A DNA stretch of 64,000 bases. It comes from Prorocentrum cordatum. Taxonomy: Eukaryota; Sar; Dinophyceae; Prorocentrales; Prorocentraceae. Under the pieces are notes generated by a model, which searched no databases, was not told the origin of the DNA, and saw nothing but the letters and a program-made list of their open reading frames with translations. Position 1 is the stretch's first letter, and every line of letters starts with the position of its first letter. Shown here in pieces: positions 30,171 through 43,449 of this stretch. The stretch spans positions 204,875 to 268,874 of the forward strand of contig CAUYUJ010007225.1 of the NCBI GenBank assembly GCA_963575745.1. The letters run 5' to 3'. A program made the translations under genes and the position numbers.

Positions 30171-32199
30171 GGAAGATGAGTAGATGTCTTCGAGGGGGGA
30201 AGCGGGTGAGTGAGGGAGGCAGTCGGAGAGAGGGATGGAGGAGGGCAATCTGGGGAGGTTGAAGACGAAGGAGGGAGGGGGGGAAGGAGAGTGGGACTTT
30301 ACAATTGGTATGTGACCCCAATATACAACAAACAAATGTTAAGGCCATTTCGTTGTTTTCGTCGTGAGGCCGGAACATATGACAGCGATCGTAATGGGGG
30401 GCAACCAGTCTGGTGCCAGGGCGCACAATGAACGCGGCGGCCCACGACCCCACACTCAACCCTGGGAAAAGGGGTGCCTCACCCCGGAAGTGAACCGCCT
30501 CCACCTTCTCTCCACACTTGCTCAGTACATAAGCAATGTTAGCCAGCGTGGGCCCCAACCAGTGTGTGTCTAGCAACTTATGTTGTGCAACACATGTGCA
30601 ACAACCCATGTGCAATCTATGTGGTACAACACGTGTATATATATATATATATATTATATTTGTGTGTATATATGTATGTATATATACGCATAGGGTGAAA
30701 TCTTTGTGGTGCAATGTGTGCCGTGTGATTGACTATCCTGCACCGCGCTTGACCACCTCCCGTGCTCTTGCACACATCCCACCCACCCACCCCACCCACC
30801 CGCAACCTGGTTTGCAAAACCCATGCTGTGGTGATTGCGATGCGTGGCGCTGGCCGCTGGGCACATCCCAGCAGGCACTTCAATACGAGTCGGCAACTTG
30901 GGCGGTCGCGGTATCATGGCAACTTCGACGACGGTAGGGTAGACACAATGATGATAGTAGCGATGCTGGTGACGATGCTGACAACGGCGACGGCCCGGCC
31001 AGTGCGGGCGCAAATGCTGATCACGCCGACGACGATGACGGCGTCCTCGCGTCGGTGATACACGTTTTGGAAAGAGTTCGATATGCGCACGCGGCCGACG
31101 CGCGAGTGGCACGCATGGTATTATTTTACACGGATCGTGCCTCCCCAGCACGCGCGGGCGCGTACAGGCGTGCGAATGATGCCGGCATGCGGCGCCAGAG
31201 GCCCGTTTGGCGGAATTCCATGGACATGTGAAAAACCTGTGGTTTTCTGCCGGATTCGCTAGAGCGCAAGCGCACGCTTTTTTGACAAGACACTCGGTTT
31301 TGAAATCGTTACGACGACTGAAATTGTTGTAGGATTTCGGCATGCGCGCGCGACAACGCGCGCGTGTACTCTTCGTCCCATTTTTTGCAAAGGGTTCTCG
31401 CGACGGCACGCGCGCAAGGGCATTCGGACGATTTCAGCATGCGCGCGCGAAACCCATGTGGTAGCAGTTTTTGAAAATGATGAAACCGATGCTTGTTTTT
31501 TCAAAAATTCGCAAGCGCGCAATTTTTTTTGACAACCGTATTGCGCAACCTTGTGCTTTTCTATATATGTTTGGGACATTCGATCTTGAAGTCCTTACGA
31601 CACCTTTTTGGAGGGTTTTGGCATGCGCGCGCGACGACGTGCGCGTGTGCACTTCGTCCCTTTTTTGCAGGGGGTTCTTGACAGTTGATGACAGTTGATG
31701 AACGAGTGTGCGGGCATAGTATTTTTTGCAGGGGATGAAGGGGGGAGATACCAGCCCCCCTGGGATGGTGCGAGTTTGTTTTTAGGATGGTCGATGGGGC
31801 AAAATCGCATGTAAATTGCACATCCCCACGGGGTGCCGATAAGTCTGGCCTCGGGAGGGTAGTGGGATCTAATCTCTGTAGAAAAAAAGAATTTAGGTCG
31901 TTCACTAACTATATGTTGTGCAACCCATGTTGTGCGATCTAGGTTGTGCAATATACGCGGTGCAGTCTCTGTTGTACAATACAGAATGTGCGACGTATGT
32001 TGAGCAACAAAGGCGGTGCAAACAATGAGATGCAACACAACGGCTGCGACCTATGCTGTGCAATCTATGTGGTGCAATTAATTTCTCTTCGCAGTGAGTT
32101 GTCCACTCCACTGCTCGCGCAAACATCCCGCCCACCCACCCGCAACTTGGTCCGCAAAAGCTCTTAAGACCGTGACGGTGGGTACCACTTGGCACTTGG

Positions 32200-32627
32200 C
32201 AACAGCAGCGACGCCGACAACGACAGCGACAACGACGATGACGACGCCGCCAGCAACGACTACGACGACACCGACGACGTCTCCAACGACTTCGACGACG
32301 CCGACAACGACGACGACGACGACGACGACGACTCCGACTCCGACGACGACGACACCGACGCCGACGACGACGACGATGACAACGACGACGACGATGACGG
32401 CGCCGACGATAACGACGACACCGACGACGACGACGTCAACGACGCCGACGCCGACGCCGACGACGACGACGACGGCGGCTACGACGACGACGCCGACGTC
32501 GACGTCGACGAAGACGACAACGACGTCGACGCCGACGACGAAGACGACGACGTCGCCAACGAAGGCAACGAGGAAGGAGGGAGGACGACGACGGCGACAA
32601 CGACGACAACGACGAGGGAGGAGGGAG

Positions 32628-32665
<38 letters not shown>

Positions 32666-32890
32666 AATAGGAGGGACGACGACGGGACGCCGACGACGGA
32701 CGACGACGACGACGAGGGAGGAGGAGGAAAGACGACCACGGCGACAACGACGACGGAAACGACCACGACGCCAAAGAGGACGACGACGACGAACACGAGG
32801 AAAGACAGAGGACGACGTAGGCGACGACGACGACGACAACGACGCGGAAGGAGGGAGGACGGCGACGACGACGACGACGACGACGCAAGA
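32200..32890. repeat. (GAC)n tract in macrosatellite unit 2
   Basis: About 690 bp of gac/cga trinucleotides. All phases are open (Asp-rich, Thr-rich, Arg-rich and, on the other strand, Val- or Ser-rich), showing these frames are compositional. It ends in 'gacgcaagagcgcgcgcgca'. Confidence 0.95.
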
Positions 32891-33474
32891 GCGCGCGCGC
32901 ACGCTTTTGTTGAACATCCATGTTGCGAAACTTGGGGTTTGTGTATGTTTTTTTGGACACACGATTTTGAAATCCTTCCGACACCAATGGGTTTTGAAAG
33001 TTTTCGGCGTACGCGCGCGACGACGCGCGCGTCTGCACTTCGTCCCATTTTTTGCAAGGGATTCTCGGACGACACACGCGCAAGGGCGTTCGACAGATTT
33101 CGACATGAGCGCGCGCGAAGCCCGTTTGGTAGAATTTTGTGAAAATCTTGAAACACCTATGCTTTTCTTAAGATTTCGCAAGAGCTTTCGCGGAAGCTTT
33201 TTTAGCAACTCTGTGTTGCGAAACCTTGCGTTTTTGTAGTTTTTTTTCGAAACTCGATTGCGAAATCCTTCCCGCACCGAAGGTTTTTGAAGGATGTCGG
33301 CATGCGCGCGCAACGACGCGCGCGTGTGCACTTCGTCCCATTTTTTGCGAGGGATTCGTGACACAGTGTTATGTTAGAACAAACAATGTCACCGCATAGT
33401 GTTTTTTACAAAGGAACCTCAGGGGGGGAACCCGATTTGGCTGGGATGGTATGCTTTCATATTTAGGGTGGACG

Positions 33475-33482
33475 GGTGTGCA

Positions 33483-33525
<43 letters not shown>
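33475..33525. repeat. (TA)n microsatellite inside a terminal block
   Basis: About 48 bp of tatata in unit 2 of the macrosatellite; a shorter run occurs at 30635-30655. Confidence 0.95.
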
Positions 33526-33527
<2 letters not shown>

Positions 33528-33734
33528 GACATCATACTATCCCAGGGGGAGGCGATAACTCCGGGGGGGGAGGGGGGTAGAATCTATTAGTTTTTTAGAA
33601 AAGAGAATCAATCACTTTGACCGTCTTGAAGCTGTCCTCTCCGCTGCTCGTGCAAACATCCCACCCTCCCACCCGCAACTTGGTCGCAAGGCCTCTGAAG
33701 ACAAGACCGTGACGGTAGGTACCACATGGCACTT

Positions 33735-34360
33735 GGCCACGACACCGACGCCGACGACGACAGCGACAACGACGACGACGGCGCCGCCGACACCGACTAC
33801 GACGACACCGACGACGTCTCCAATGACTTCGACGACGACAACGACGACGACGACGACGGCGACACCGACGACGACGACGACAACGACGCCGACGACGACG
33901 ATGACAACGCCGACGACGACGACGACGCCGACGACGACGACGCCGACGACGAAGACAACGACGACGACGACAACGACGTCGCCAACGACGACGACGACGA
34001 CGAGGGAGGAGGGAGGACGACGACGACGACAACGACGACACCGACGAGAAAGGAGGGAGGACGGCGACAACGCGAACGACGAAGAAGGAGGGAAGACGGC
34101 GACGCTGACGACGACAACGACGAGGGAGGACGGAAGACGACGACGACGACGACGGCGACAAAATAGGAGGGTCGACGACGAGACGCCGACAACGGACGAC
34201 GACGTCGAGGGAAGAGGAAACGACGACCACGGCGACAACGACGACGGAAACGACGACGACGCCAAGACGACGACGACGAGGAAAGACAGAGAACGACGAC
34301 GCCGACGACGACGACGACGGAGGAGGGAGGACGGCGACGACGACGACGACGACGCAAGAG
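33735..34360. repeat. (GAC)n tract in macrosatellite unit 3
   Basis: Starts 'cacttggccacgacaccgac' and ends 'gacgcaagagcgcgcgcgca', the same junctions as in units 2 and 5. Confidence 0.95.
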
Positions 34361-36494
34361 CGCGCGCGCACGCTTTGTTGAAAATCAGTATTGCGAAACC
34401 TTGTATTTTTGTAGGTGTTTGGGACACGATTTTGAAATCCTTCCGGAACCGAGGGTTTTTGAAGGATTTCGGCATACGCGCGCGACGACGCGCGCGTCTG
34501 CACTTCGTGCCACTTTTTGCAGAGGATTCTCGCGACGGCACACGCGCAAGGGCGTTCGACAGATTTCGACATGCGCGCGCGTCGCCCGTTTGGTAGCATG
34601 TTGTGAAAATATTGAAGAACCTATGGTTTTCTTAAGATTTCGCAAGAGCTCGCGCGTAAGCTTTAATTAGCAACTCTGTGTTACGAAACCCGACGATTTT
34701 GTATGTTGTTTGGAAACTCGATTGCGAAATCCTTCCGGCACCGAAGGATTTTGAAGGATTTCGGCATGCGCGCGCGACGACGCGCGCGTGTGCACTTCGT
34801 CCCGTTTTTTTGCAAGGGGATTCGTGAAAAAATGCTATGTTAGAACGAAAAATGTCACCGCATAGTTTTTTTACAAAGGAACCTCAGGGGGGGGATACCG
34901 GCCCCCCTGGGATAGTGCGATTTCATACTTAAGATGGACATGTGGTCAGAATCATATGTGCTTTATATACACTAGCGATAACTCCGGGGGGGGGGGTAGA
35001 GTCTATTTCTTTTTAGAAAGGAGAAATAATTTCTCTTCGCAACGAGTTGTCCACTCCACTGCTCGCGCAAACATCCCACCCACCCACCCGCAACCTGGTT
35101 TGCAAACCTCAGGCGGCGGCGATTGCGATGAGTGCTTGGCGCTGGCTGGTGCATCTCTGTGGCCGCGCCAGCCCGCGAATGCGCGCGCGCGCAGCGGCCA
35201 GGTAGTTTAGCGCGACCGACGAGGCCGCGGTGGTGCTGACCGCTCGGCACATCCCAGCGGGCACTTGAGTGCGAGTCGGCGGCTTGGGCGGGTGCGGTAT
35301 CATGGCAACGTCGACAAGTGTAGACACGATGGCGATGATAGTGGCGATGTTGGTGACAACAATAGTAGACACGATGATGATCGTGGCGATGACGGCGCCG
35401 ATTCCGATCACGCCGACGACGATGACGGCGTCTTCGCGTCGGTGATGAAGGTTTTGGAAAGAATTCGACATGCGAGCTGGGTAGACACGCGACAGTGACC
35501 CGCATGGTGTTATTTGGCACGGATCGTGCCACCCCAGCACGCGCGCAAGGGCGTTGGAACGATTTCGACACGCGCGCGCGAAGCCCGTTTGGTAGCATTT
35601 TATGAACCTGTTGAAACACCCACGGTTTGCTTAGGAATTCGCACGAGCGCGCGCGCAAGATCTTATTTAAGATTCGTGCTGCTGCGAAACCATTTTTTGT
35701 TTTATTATATTTTTTTTGGATACTCGATTTTGGAATCTTTCCGAAACCAAAAAGTTTTTGAAGGATTCCGGCATGCGCGCGCGACGATGCGCGCGTGTGC
35801 ACTTCGTCCGTTTTTTAGCAAAGGATTTTTGTGATGGCGCGCGCGGAAGGGCGTTCGAACGATTTCGACATGCGCGCGCGCGGCGCCCGTTTGGTAGTAT
35901 CTTCTTGAAAATATTGAAAATCCAATGGTTTTCTTAAGAATTCGCAAGAGCGCGCGTGCACGCTTTGTTGAACATCAGTGTTGCGAAACCCTGTCTTAAA
36001 AAACAACATCTTTTTTGGACACCCGATTTTGAAATCCTTCCGAAACCTAGGGTTCTTAAAGGATTTCGGCATGCGCGCGCGACGACGCGCGCGTGTGTAC
36101 TCCGTCGCGTTTTTTTTGTTTGGTGTAAAAAATGATTGAAAACTTCTGATTTTTGATAAACGAATGTGCGCACATGGTTTCTTTGGCAAGGGAAGGGAAA
36201 GGGGGCCGATACCGGTTTGCCTGAGATCGTATGAATTACAAATAGGATGGACATTGGGTCAGAATCCTATGTGTTTTACATCGGTTCCCGGTGAGTGGAT
36301 AAGTCCAGGGGGGAGGGTGGTAGAACCTTGCTCTTTCCAGAACAGATAATCTATGCCGTGCAATCAACGTGGTGCAATTCACTTTGACTGTCTTGAAGCT
36401 GTCCTCTCCGCTGCTCGTGCAAACATCCCACCCTCCCACACACAACTTGGTCGCAAGACCTCTTCAGACCGTGACTGTAGGTACCAAGTGGCAC

Positions 36495-36903
36495 TTGGCA
36501 ACGACACCGACGCCGACGACGACAGCGACAACGACGACGACGACGCCGACGACGAAGACGACGACACCGACGACGACTCCGACGACTTCGACGACGACGA
36601 CAACGACGACGACGATACCGACGACGACCACGATGCCGACGCCGACGACGACGACGATGACAACGCCGACGACGACCACGACGACGACGCCGACGGCGAC
36701 GAAGACGACGATGACGCCAACGAAGCCCAGGACGACGAGGGAGGAGGGAGGACGGAAGACGACGACGACGACGAGAACGACGAGGGAGGAGGGAGGACGG
36801 CGACGACGCGAACGACGAAAAAGGAGGGAGGACGGCAACGAAGACGACAACGACGATGGAGGAGGGAAGACGACGACGACGACGACCACGAGGAAAGACA
36901 GAG

Positions 36904-36935
<32 letters not shown>

Positions 36936-36975
36936 GGGAGGAGGGAGGACGGCGACGGCGACGACGACGCAAGAG
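36495..36975. repeat. (GAC)n tract in macrosatellite unit 5
   Basis: Same junctions as at 33735-34360 but about 150 bp shorter; length differs between units while flanks are conserved. Confidence 0.95.
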
Positions 36976-37690
36976 CGCGCGCGCACGCTTTTGTTGAACA
37001 TCCGGGTTGCGGAACCCTGTGATTGCGTATTTTTTTTGGACACTCGATTTTGAAATCCTTCCCACACCGAAGGTTTTTGAAGGATGTCGGCATGTGCGCG
37101 CGACGACGCGCGCGCGTGCAGTTCGTCCCACTTTTTGCAGAGGATTCTCGCGACGGCACGCGCGCAAGGGCGTTCGAACGATTTCGACATACACGCGCGC
37201 GAAGCCCGTTTGGTAGCTTGTTTCTTGAACAACTAATGGATTTCTACAGATTTCGGAGGAGCGCGCGGGTAAGCTTTTTCCTGTTTTTGAACATTCGTGT
37301 TGCGAAACCATATTTTTTGTGGGTTTTCTCTGTTTGTTTTGTTTTTGGCAATTCGATTTTGAAATCGTTCCGAAACCGGAAGTTTTTGAAGGATTTCGGC
37401 ATGAAAGCGCGACGACGCGCGCGTGTGCACTTCGCCCGTTTTTTGCAAGGGATTCTTGAACACTTATGATTTTTGATAAACAAGTGTGCGCGCATAATAG
37501 TTTTTCGCAGATGATGGCGGGGGGGGGCGATACCAGTTTGGCTGGGATCATATGAGTTCGCAGTTAGGATGGACGATGGGGCAGAATCATATGTAAATTG
37601 CAATGCGAAAAAAAGAATCTTTAACCCTGGGGGGGAGGGTGGTAGAACTTTTTGTCTTGTTTTAATAAAAAGGAAAATCGATGTTGCGCG

Positions 37691-38320
37691 GCTTATGCTG
37701 TGCAATCTTTGTATATTGTGGAACGTTCCGGGGACGGAGGCTGCGCTTGAGCTGGGCTCATTAGCTGAATGCTCAATTCCTTCTTTGTGCGGCGCGTTGC
37801 GTGCGCCCCCGCCATGCGCTTCTGTGTAGGGCAGCGCTGACACCGCCGCCTCCCCGCACACGCCCGCGCATGCCATGCGTCTCCATGATCCATGCCCGCG
37901 AAGTCGCTGGTAGGGAAAGCCCCGCCATGCCCGCGCGCGCCATCCTTCGGCAGAGACAAAACCTGCAAGAGAACGCCCTCCCAGACAGCCCGGACGAACC
38001 CTCCAGGATAAATGCCAGGAGCGAGGGAGCGAGCCAATGGCGGGCCACGGGGGGCCCGCGGGCGCCGCCCGAGGATCCTGCTTCTGCACGTGCCGACCAC
38101 ATGCCCGGCACATGCCGGCGCGCTGTTTGCACAGTTTGCACAGCTCGCGGCGCCTGGTCGCGAGTCTTCAGTGAAGGTGGAAAGGCAAAGGACTTGGAGG
38201 AACGGAAAGGGTGAGCGGAACGGTGGCCCTGGGAGAAAAAGGAAGATTTTGCAACGTCTCTGGCGGGCGGCTGAAATCGCCCAGCGGGCAGGAAGCGCCA
38301 CCTTCTGAAACGAGCGAACC
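37691..38320. other. GC-rich spacer, no gene recognised
   Basis: A minus-strand frame passes through here ('HEGRGFPYQRL'-type Arg/Gly-rich peptide) but crosses the macrosatellite border at 37690, so it is not a coherent gene. Confidence 0.4.
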
Positions 38321-38815
38321 TCCTCGACCTCCTCCTCCTCCTCCTTTTCCGCCTCCTCTTCCTCCTGGCGAGCTGAAGGCGCAAAAATTCGTCGGACACC
38401 GCCCGCCGCCCTCCCCCGCATTCTCCTCCTCTTCCTCCTCCTCCTCCTCCTCCTCCTCCTTTTCCTGCTCCTCCTGCTGCTCCTCCTCCTTTTTTTTCCT
38501 CCTCCTCTTCCTCCTCTTCCCCCTCTTCCTCCTCTTCCCCCGCCTCCTCCTCCTCCTCCTCCCTCCTCCTCCTACTCCTCCTCCTCCTGCTCCTGCTGCT
38601 CCTCCTCCTCCTCGTTGTCGTCGTCCTCCTCCTCCTCCTCCTCCTTCTCCTCCTCCTCCTCCTCCTCCTCCTCCTCCTCCTCGTATTGATTCTCCTAGTC
38701 CTCCTGTTCTTCTCTTCCTGCTCCTCCTAATTCTGCTCCTCTTCTTCCTCCTCCGCCTCCTTCTCCTTCTCCTCCCCCTCTTCCTCCTTCTCTCCTCCTC
38801 CCCCTCATTCTCCCT
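38321..38815. repeat. (TCC)n microsatellite
   Basis: About 495 bp of cct/tcc runs with a few gaps; the longest such tract in the window. Confidence 0.97.
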
Positions 38816-39640
38816 TCTGTGGCGTTGTGCAAGCAGGCGCGGCCGCGTGTGGCCGTGCACCCCCTCGCGGCCACGAGCGGCGCCATGTGTGGGTATGTGC
38901 GGCTGTCCGCTACGGGCTACGGGTTTTGCGGCCATGTGCGGGGGTGCGGGGCGGGGGCAGGGGGTTATGTGTGTGAGAGGGGCGATCGGGCAATGCTACC
39001 AGTCTGCTATACCCACCCCCTGCGGGATGGCGCCTGCATAGGGCACATGGCCGCAGGACACCCCGCAGAGACGCGTGCGCCTTGAGGGTCACGCACAGAG
39101 AGGAGTCTGCAGGTGTCGCCACCGGCCTGGCCTGGGACGTCTCCCACAATGTGTGGCCTGCTGTGCGGAGCTGTGCAGGCATGTGCGGCCGCGCGCGGCA
39201 CTGTGTAGCCGAGCGCCCACGAACGGTGCCGCGTGCGGGCATGTGCTGCGCCATGTGCGGGCGGAGCCGGGGCAAGCAGCAGCGGTGTGGGCACCTACTG
39301 TCTCGCCCGATGCACGTAACGTTGCTCATACATGCTGCGCAAAAGGGTTCCCGCGCAAACCAAGCATATTCGCACACAGCCGCAGACAACGCTCAAGGGC
39401 GGGGGCCGAGCCAGAACAATGATGGACAAACTCAGAGCACATGCCCCCTAAACGTGGCCGCGCATTTGCACACGCCACTAGATCAGAGCGTGCCGATCTT
39501 TTCAAAACATCCGCACAGGTGGGGCACGTGCCGCGCACATCCTCCTCGCACAACGAGCGCACATGCCGAGCCCAAATCGTCCGCATATGCCCCAGAACGG
39601 CATTCAGGTCGCGAGCATGGTGTACTTCCTTGCTACGAAA
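38816..39640. repeat. CATGTGCGG-rich sequence, no gene seen
   Basis: The words 'catgtgcggg', 'catgtgcggc' and 'gcacatgcc' recur irregularly in both orientations through about 800 bp. No supported gene. Confidence 0.45.
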
Positions 39641-39644
39641 ACTT

Positions 39645-39845
39645 GACTGGGGTGGCAATCTGGCGGCTATCTTGTCGCCGTCGCCGCCCCGTCGCCGCCT
39701 CGTCGCCGAAGGTCGTCTGGGCAGGTTTGGCGGTCTGGCGGCTGTGTTGTCGCCGTCGCCGCCCCGTCGCCGCCCGTCGTCTAGGCCGGTGTGGCGGTCT
39801 GGCGGCTATTTTGCCGCCGTCGCCACCCCGTCGCGGCCTCGCATA
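39645..39845 (+). repeat. ~64-bp tandem repeat (3 units), CGCCGTCGC-rich
   Basis: 'tggcggctatcttgtcgccg' then 'tcgccgccccgtcgccgcc' at about 39660, 39735 and 39800. Two antisense units occur at 49115-49245. Confidence 0.85.
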
Positions 39846-39849
39846 TTTG

Positions 39850-41440
39850 TATTACGTAGATTGCACCACGTGGATTCTCTTTCTAAACTCACATTTGTAT
39901 TTACCCCCCCCACGGACTAAACTTATCAACCTTTTTGTATTGCAACAACTTACATGTGATTTTGCCCTGTCGTCCGTGCTAAACATGAACTCGTACCGTT
40001 ATCCTGTGCCCCCCAAATAAACGCGCGCACTCGTGTATCACCAATCAGCGGTTTTCACCCCCCTGTAGCAAAACAAATGGGACGAAGTGCGCACGCGCGG
40101 GTCGCCGCGCACGCACGCCGGAATTCTTCAAAAACCTTCGGTTTCGTAAGGGTTTCAAGACCGAACTTTCCGAACACATACATAGAAAACCAATGGTGTT
40201 TTCGCGCGAAGAACTTTGAGCAAAAAACATGCGGTCGCATTCTTGCGAATTTCGAACAAACAAAATCAAATTTGTACGTATTTTCATTGAGCGTTACCAA
40301 ACGTGCCTCTCTCGCGCGCGTGTCAAAATCGTTCGAACGCCCTTGCGCGCGTGCCATCGCAATAATTCCTTGCAGCAGATCTGACGAAATGCTCTCGCGC
40401 GCGCGTCGTCGAACGCGCATGCCTAAATATATTAACTTCGGTTTCGTAGCATCATCGAATGTCCCGAAAACATAACCAACATGGATTTGCAACATTCGTT
40501 TCCCCAAAGAATCTGCGCGCGCATTTTTGCGAGTTCTGAAACATTAAAAGCTTTCCTCCGCATTTTCATCACAGTCGACCGGATGGACCTCCCGCGCCGC
40601 ATGTCGACATCATTCGACCGCCGCTGTGCGAGCGCTGGGTGGGGGTGGGGGTGGGGCACAATCCCTGTCGAGTAAAACCATGCGGGCCACTCGCGGCTGC
40701 GCGCGTTTTCGAAACTTCCAAAACCTTCATCGCCGTCGCGAGGGCATCGTCATCGTCATCGGCGTGATTATCATCGGCGCCGTCATTGGCCTTGCCGTCG
40801 TCATCGTCATCATCGTCGCTATCATTCATACGTCGTGTCTACCGATGTCGACGTCGCCATGGCACCGCGCCCGCCCAAGTCGCCGACTCGCACTGAAGTG
40901 CCCGCTGGGACGTGCCCAACGGTCAGAGTCACCGCGGCCGCGTCGGTCGCGTCAAACTAGCTGGCCGCTGTGCGCGCGAGCATGCGCGGGTTAGCGCGGC
41001 CGCGAAGATGCACCAGCCAACACCAAGCACTCGTCGCAATCGCCGCCGCATGGTTTTTGCAAACAGCTTGCGGGTGGGTGGGTGGAATGATTGGGCGAGC
41101 AGTGGCATTGACAACCCCAGACTTTTCAAAACCAGCTGCACCACATGGTCCCGCATGGGTTTTGCAAACCAAGTTGCGGGTGGGTGAGTGGGATGATTGC
41201 GCGAGCAGTGGAGTTGACAACTTCAAGTTCGGCAAGTGAATTGCACCGCATAAATTGCACCGTGTGAACTGCACCACGTAGATTGCAGAACGTAGACCGC
41301 CCCACATATATCGCACAACGGAAAACCGCACCGCATACATTTACTGCACGCGTAGATCGCGTCGCATATATTGCATTATGTAGATCGCACAACGTAGGTT
41401 GCACCACGTAGTTTCTCCTTTCGGAAACAATATTTCAAGA
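39850..41440 (-). repeat. Inverted macrosatellite unit
   Basis: The module order of 30560-37690 in reverse: terminal block (39890-40040), GC-rich repeats ('gcgcacgcgcgggtcgccgc', 40075-40600), GAT/ATC-rich part (40735-40835), leader (41160-41220) and ~22-bp repeats (41240-41410, 'attgcaccacgtagattgca'-type). Confidence 0.85.
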
Positions 41441-41588
41441 GCTACCCCCCCACGCCCCACGACTTAACTGCACGCATTTTGCATTGCAAATAGTATATAA
41501 TTCTGCCCCGTCGTTCATTAATCAACTGATTTCGTACAGTCCTAGGCAGTCTGATCGTTCCTCCCCTTCATCCTCTGCAAGAAATGCG

Positions 41589-41628
<40 letters not shown>

Positions 41629-42190
41629 GCGCGCTCGTCTATCAACAATCAGCACCTTACAACAATCCCTTGCAACAGCTGGGGCGAGATGCGCATGCGC
41701 CCGTCGTCGAGCGCGCATGCCAAAATCCTTCAACAACTGTGGTTCCTGTGGGGATTTCAAACCAGCTGTTCGCTAACCAACGTTTTCGTCGAATGCTACC
41801 AAACGTGCCTTTCGCGCGCGCATGTCGACAAATCTTTCGAACGCCCTTGCGCGCGTGGTGTCGCAAGAACCCCTCGCAACATGTCTGGCGAAAAGTGCGC
41901 GCGTGTGTCGTCGCGCGCGCATGCCAGACTCCTTCAGCAACTTCGGATCCTCGAGGAAATTCAAAACCAAGTGCCCCGAAAACGTCTTAAACACAAAAAT
42001 TGCAGCATCATTTTTCAGAAAAGGTCTGCGCGCGCTCTTGCAAATTCTTAAAAACACCATCGGGTTTTCAACGCTTTCCATCACATTCGACCGAACGGGC
42101 CTCTCACGTCGCATGTCGGAAACATTCGAACGCCCTTGCGCGAGTGCGACAGGTCTGCAATGTTTCTATTTCGCGCGCGCGCGGGGCGGC
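41441..42190 (-). repeat. Second, truncated inverted macrosatellite unit
   Basis: Terminal block from 41440 with an (AT)n at 41605-41630, then GC-rich repeats ('cgcgcatgccaaaatccttc', 'cgaacgcccttgcgcgcgtg') to about 42190. The GAT/GAC, leader and 22-bp parts are missing. Confidence 0.8.
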
Positions 42191-42204
42191 CTCTGGGGGT
42201 TCCT

Positions 42205-42216
42205 AAGTGAGAGAGA

Positions 42217-42255
<39 letters not shown>

Positions 42256-42640
42256 CGTCATCCACCGCCGCTTAACTGTGGAAAATTCCCCCCCTCTTCC
42301 TCCGGAATTGGGGGTCCCCCCCTTCGAAAACATCTCCCCCCTGCTGGACCCCCCCCCCCCGCGATGAAGACCGATCGGAACCACTTCGGACTGATCGTCG
42401 ACCACTTCGGACTGATCACAACCAGTTGCGATCGGTCCGAAGTCGCTGCGATGTTTTTGGGTCACTTCAAAAAAGTTTCGATTGAGAGAGAGAGAGAGAG
42501 AGAGAGATAGATCATAAGAGCGCTTCTGGGTGCTCTGAACTCCCTTAAGCCACCCAATGGGAATCTGAAAATGCGGTTGCGCTCGGTCCGATCACCGACG
42601 GCCGATCATGATCTCATGTAAACACTGGTAGTTGAGCTCG
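42205..42640. repeat. (GA)n tracts and short 'ccacttcggactgatc' repeats
   Basis: (GA)n at about 42210-42255 and 42485-42507. Between them 'gaccacttcggactgatcac' recurs about three times (42365-42445). Confidence 0.85.
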
Positions 42641-42780
42641 AACGTGGCCATGATCCGTACACGATTCCTATGTGATTCGTATACGCTCCCTATGCGATTC
42701 GTAAAGGATTCCTATGTGCTTCGTATACGATTCCGATGTGATTCGTATACGATTCCAATGTGACTAGTCGGAGGAATTCG
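42641..42780 (+). repeat. ~20-bp tandem repeat
   Basis: 'cgattcctatgtgattcgta' recurs about seven times with substitutions. Confidence 0.9.
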
Positions 42781-43440
42781 CCAGAATCCTAAGAGGGTCT
42801 CTTCGGGAATCTTTCGAATTCCTACGCGGGAATTTCGAATCTCCGGGAATCTTCGGGGATCTCTCCAATGCAGCTCCGAATAGAGCGCCCAACCAAACGC
42901 CGAAAAGAACTCCGAACATAACGCCCAAATAGGGCTCCTAATAGAGCGCGCAATAGAGCTCGTGATAGAGCGCGCAATGGAGCTCCGAATAGAACGCCCA
43001 ATAGTGCTCCGAATCGAGCGCCCAAAAGAGCTCAGAATAAGCCTTCTAAAAAGCCTCGCAGACGCCTCGGGGAAGCCTCTCAGAAGCCTCGCTCAGGCCT
43101 CAGAGGAGCCTCTCCGAGGCCTCGCTGGGTCCTCGTAAAGGCCTCGGCCTCTCAGAGGCTTCATAAAAGCATCTCAGAGAAGCCTCTCAGAGGTCTCAGA
43201 AAAGCCTCTCAAAGAAGCCTCTCAGAGGCCTCAGATCAGCCTCTCAGAGACGCCTCTCTGAGGCCTCAGAAAAGCCTCTGACAAGGCCTCAAAGAAGCCC
43301 TCCCAGAGGCCTCGCTGAGAGCTCTGCATAAGCTCTTCAGAAGCTCTGCAGAAGCTCTTCAGGTGCTCTTCGATAGCCCTGCAGAAGCTCTGCAAAGCTC
43401 TGCAGAAGCTCTTCAGGAGCTCTTCAGGAGCTCTTCCAAA
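42781..43440. repeat. Runs of three short palindromic repeats
   Basis: 'gctccgaatagagcgcccaa' (42870-43035), then 'gcctctcagaggcctcagaa' (43040-43320), then 'gctctgcagaagctcttcag' (43325-43440). Each motif is itself close to palindromic (gagctc, agaggcctct, ctgcag). No gene is visible. Confidence 0.85.
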
Positions 43441-43449
43441 AAACCAAAG

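Larger units (their letters stand above)
30560..37690 (+). repeat. Macrosatellite: five head-to-tail units of ~1.35-1.5 kb
   Basis: Each unit has, in order: (a) ~22-bp repeats of the type 'tatgttgtgcaacccatgtt'; (b) a leader 'ctgctcgcgcaaacatccca' followed by 'cacccgcaacttggt' (at about 30765, 32115, 33640, 35060, 36410); (c) a (GAC)n or GAT-rich tract; (d) GC-rich ~300-bp repeats with 'ggcatgcgcgcgcgacgacg', 'cacttcgtcccattttttgc' and 'gaaatccttccg'; (e) a terminal block 'ataccggcccccctgggat' / 'aactccgggggg'. No conserved protein runs through the units. Confidence 0.88.

Noticed and set aside
32094-33239. 381-codon Thr-rich and 317-codon Asp-rich frames
   Set aside because: Translations of the (GAC)n tract in different phases, equally open on the other strand.
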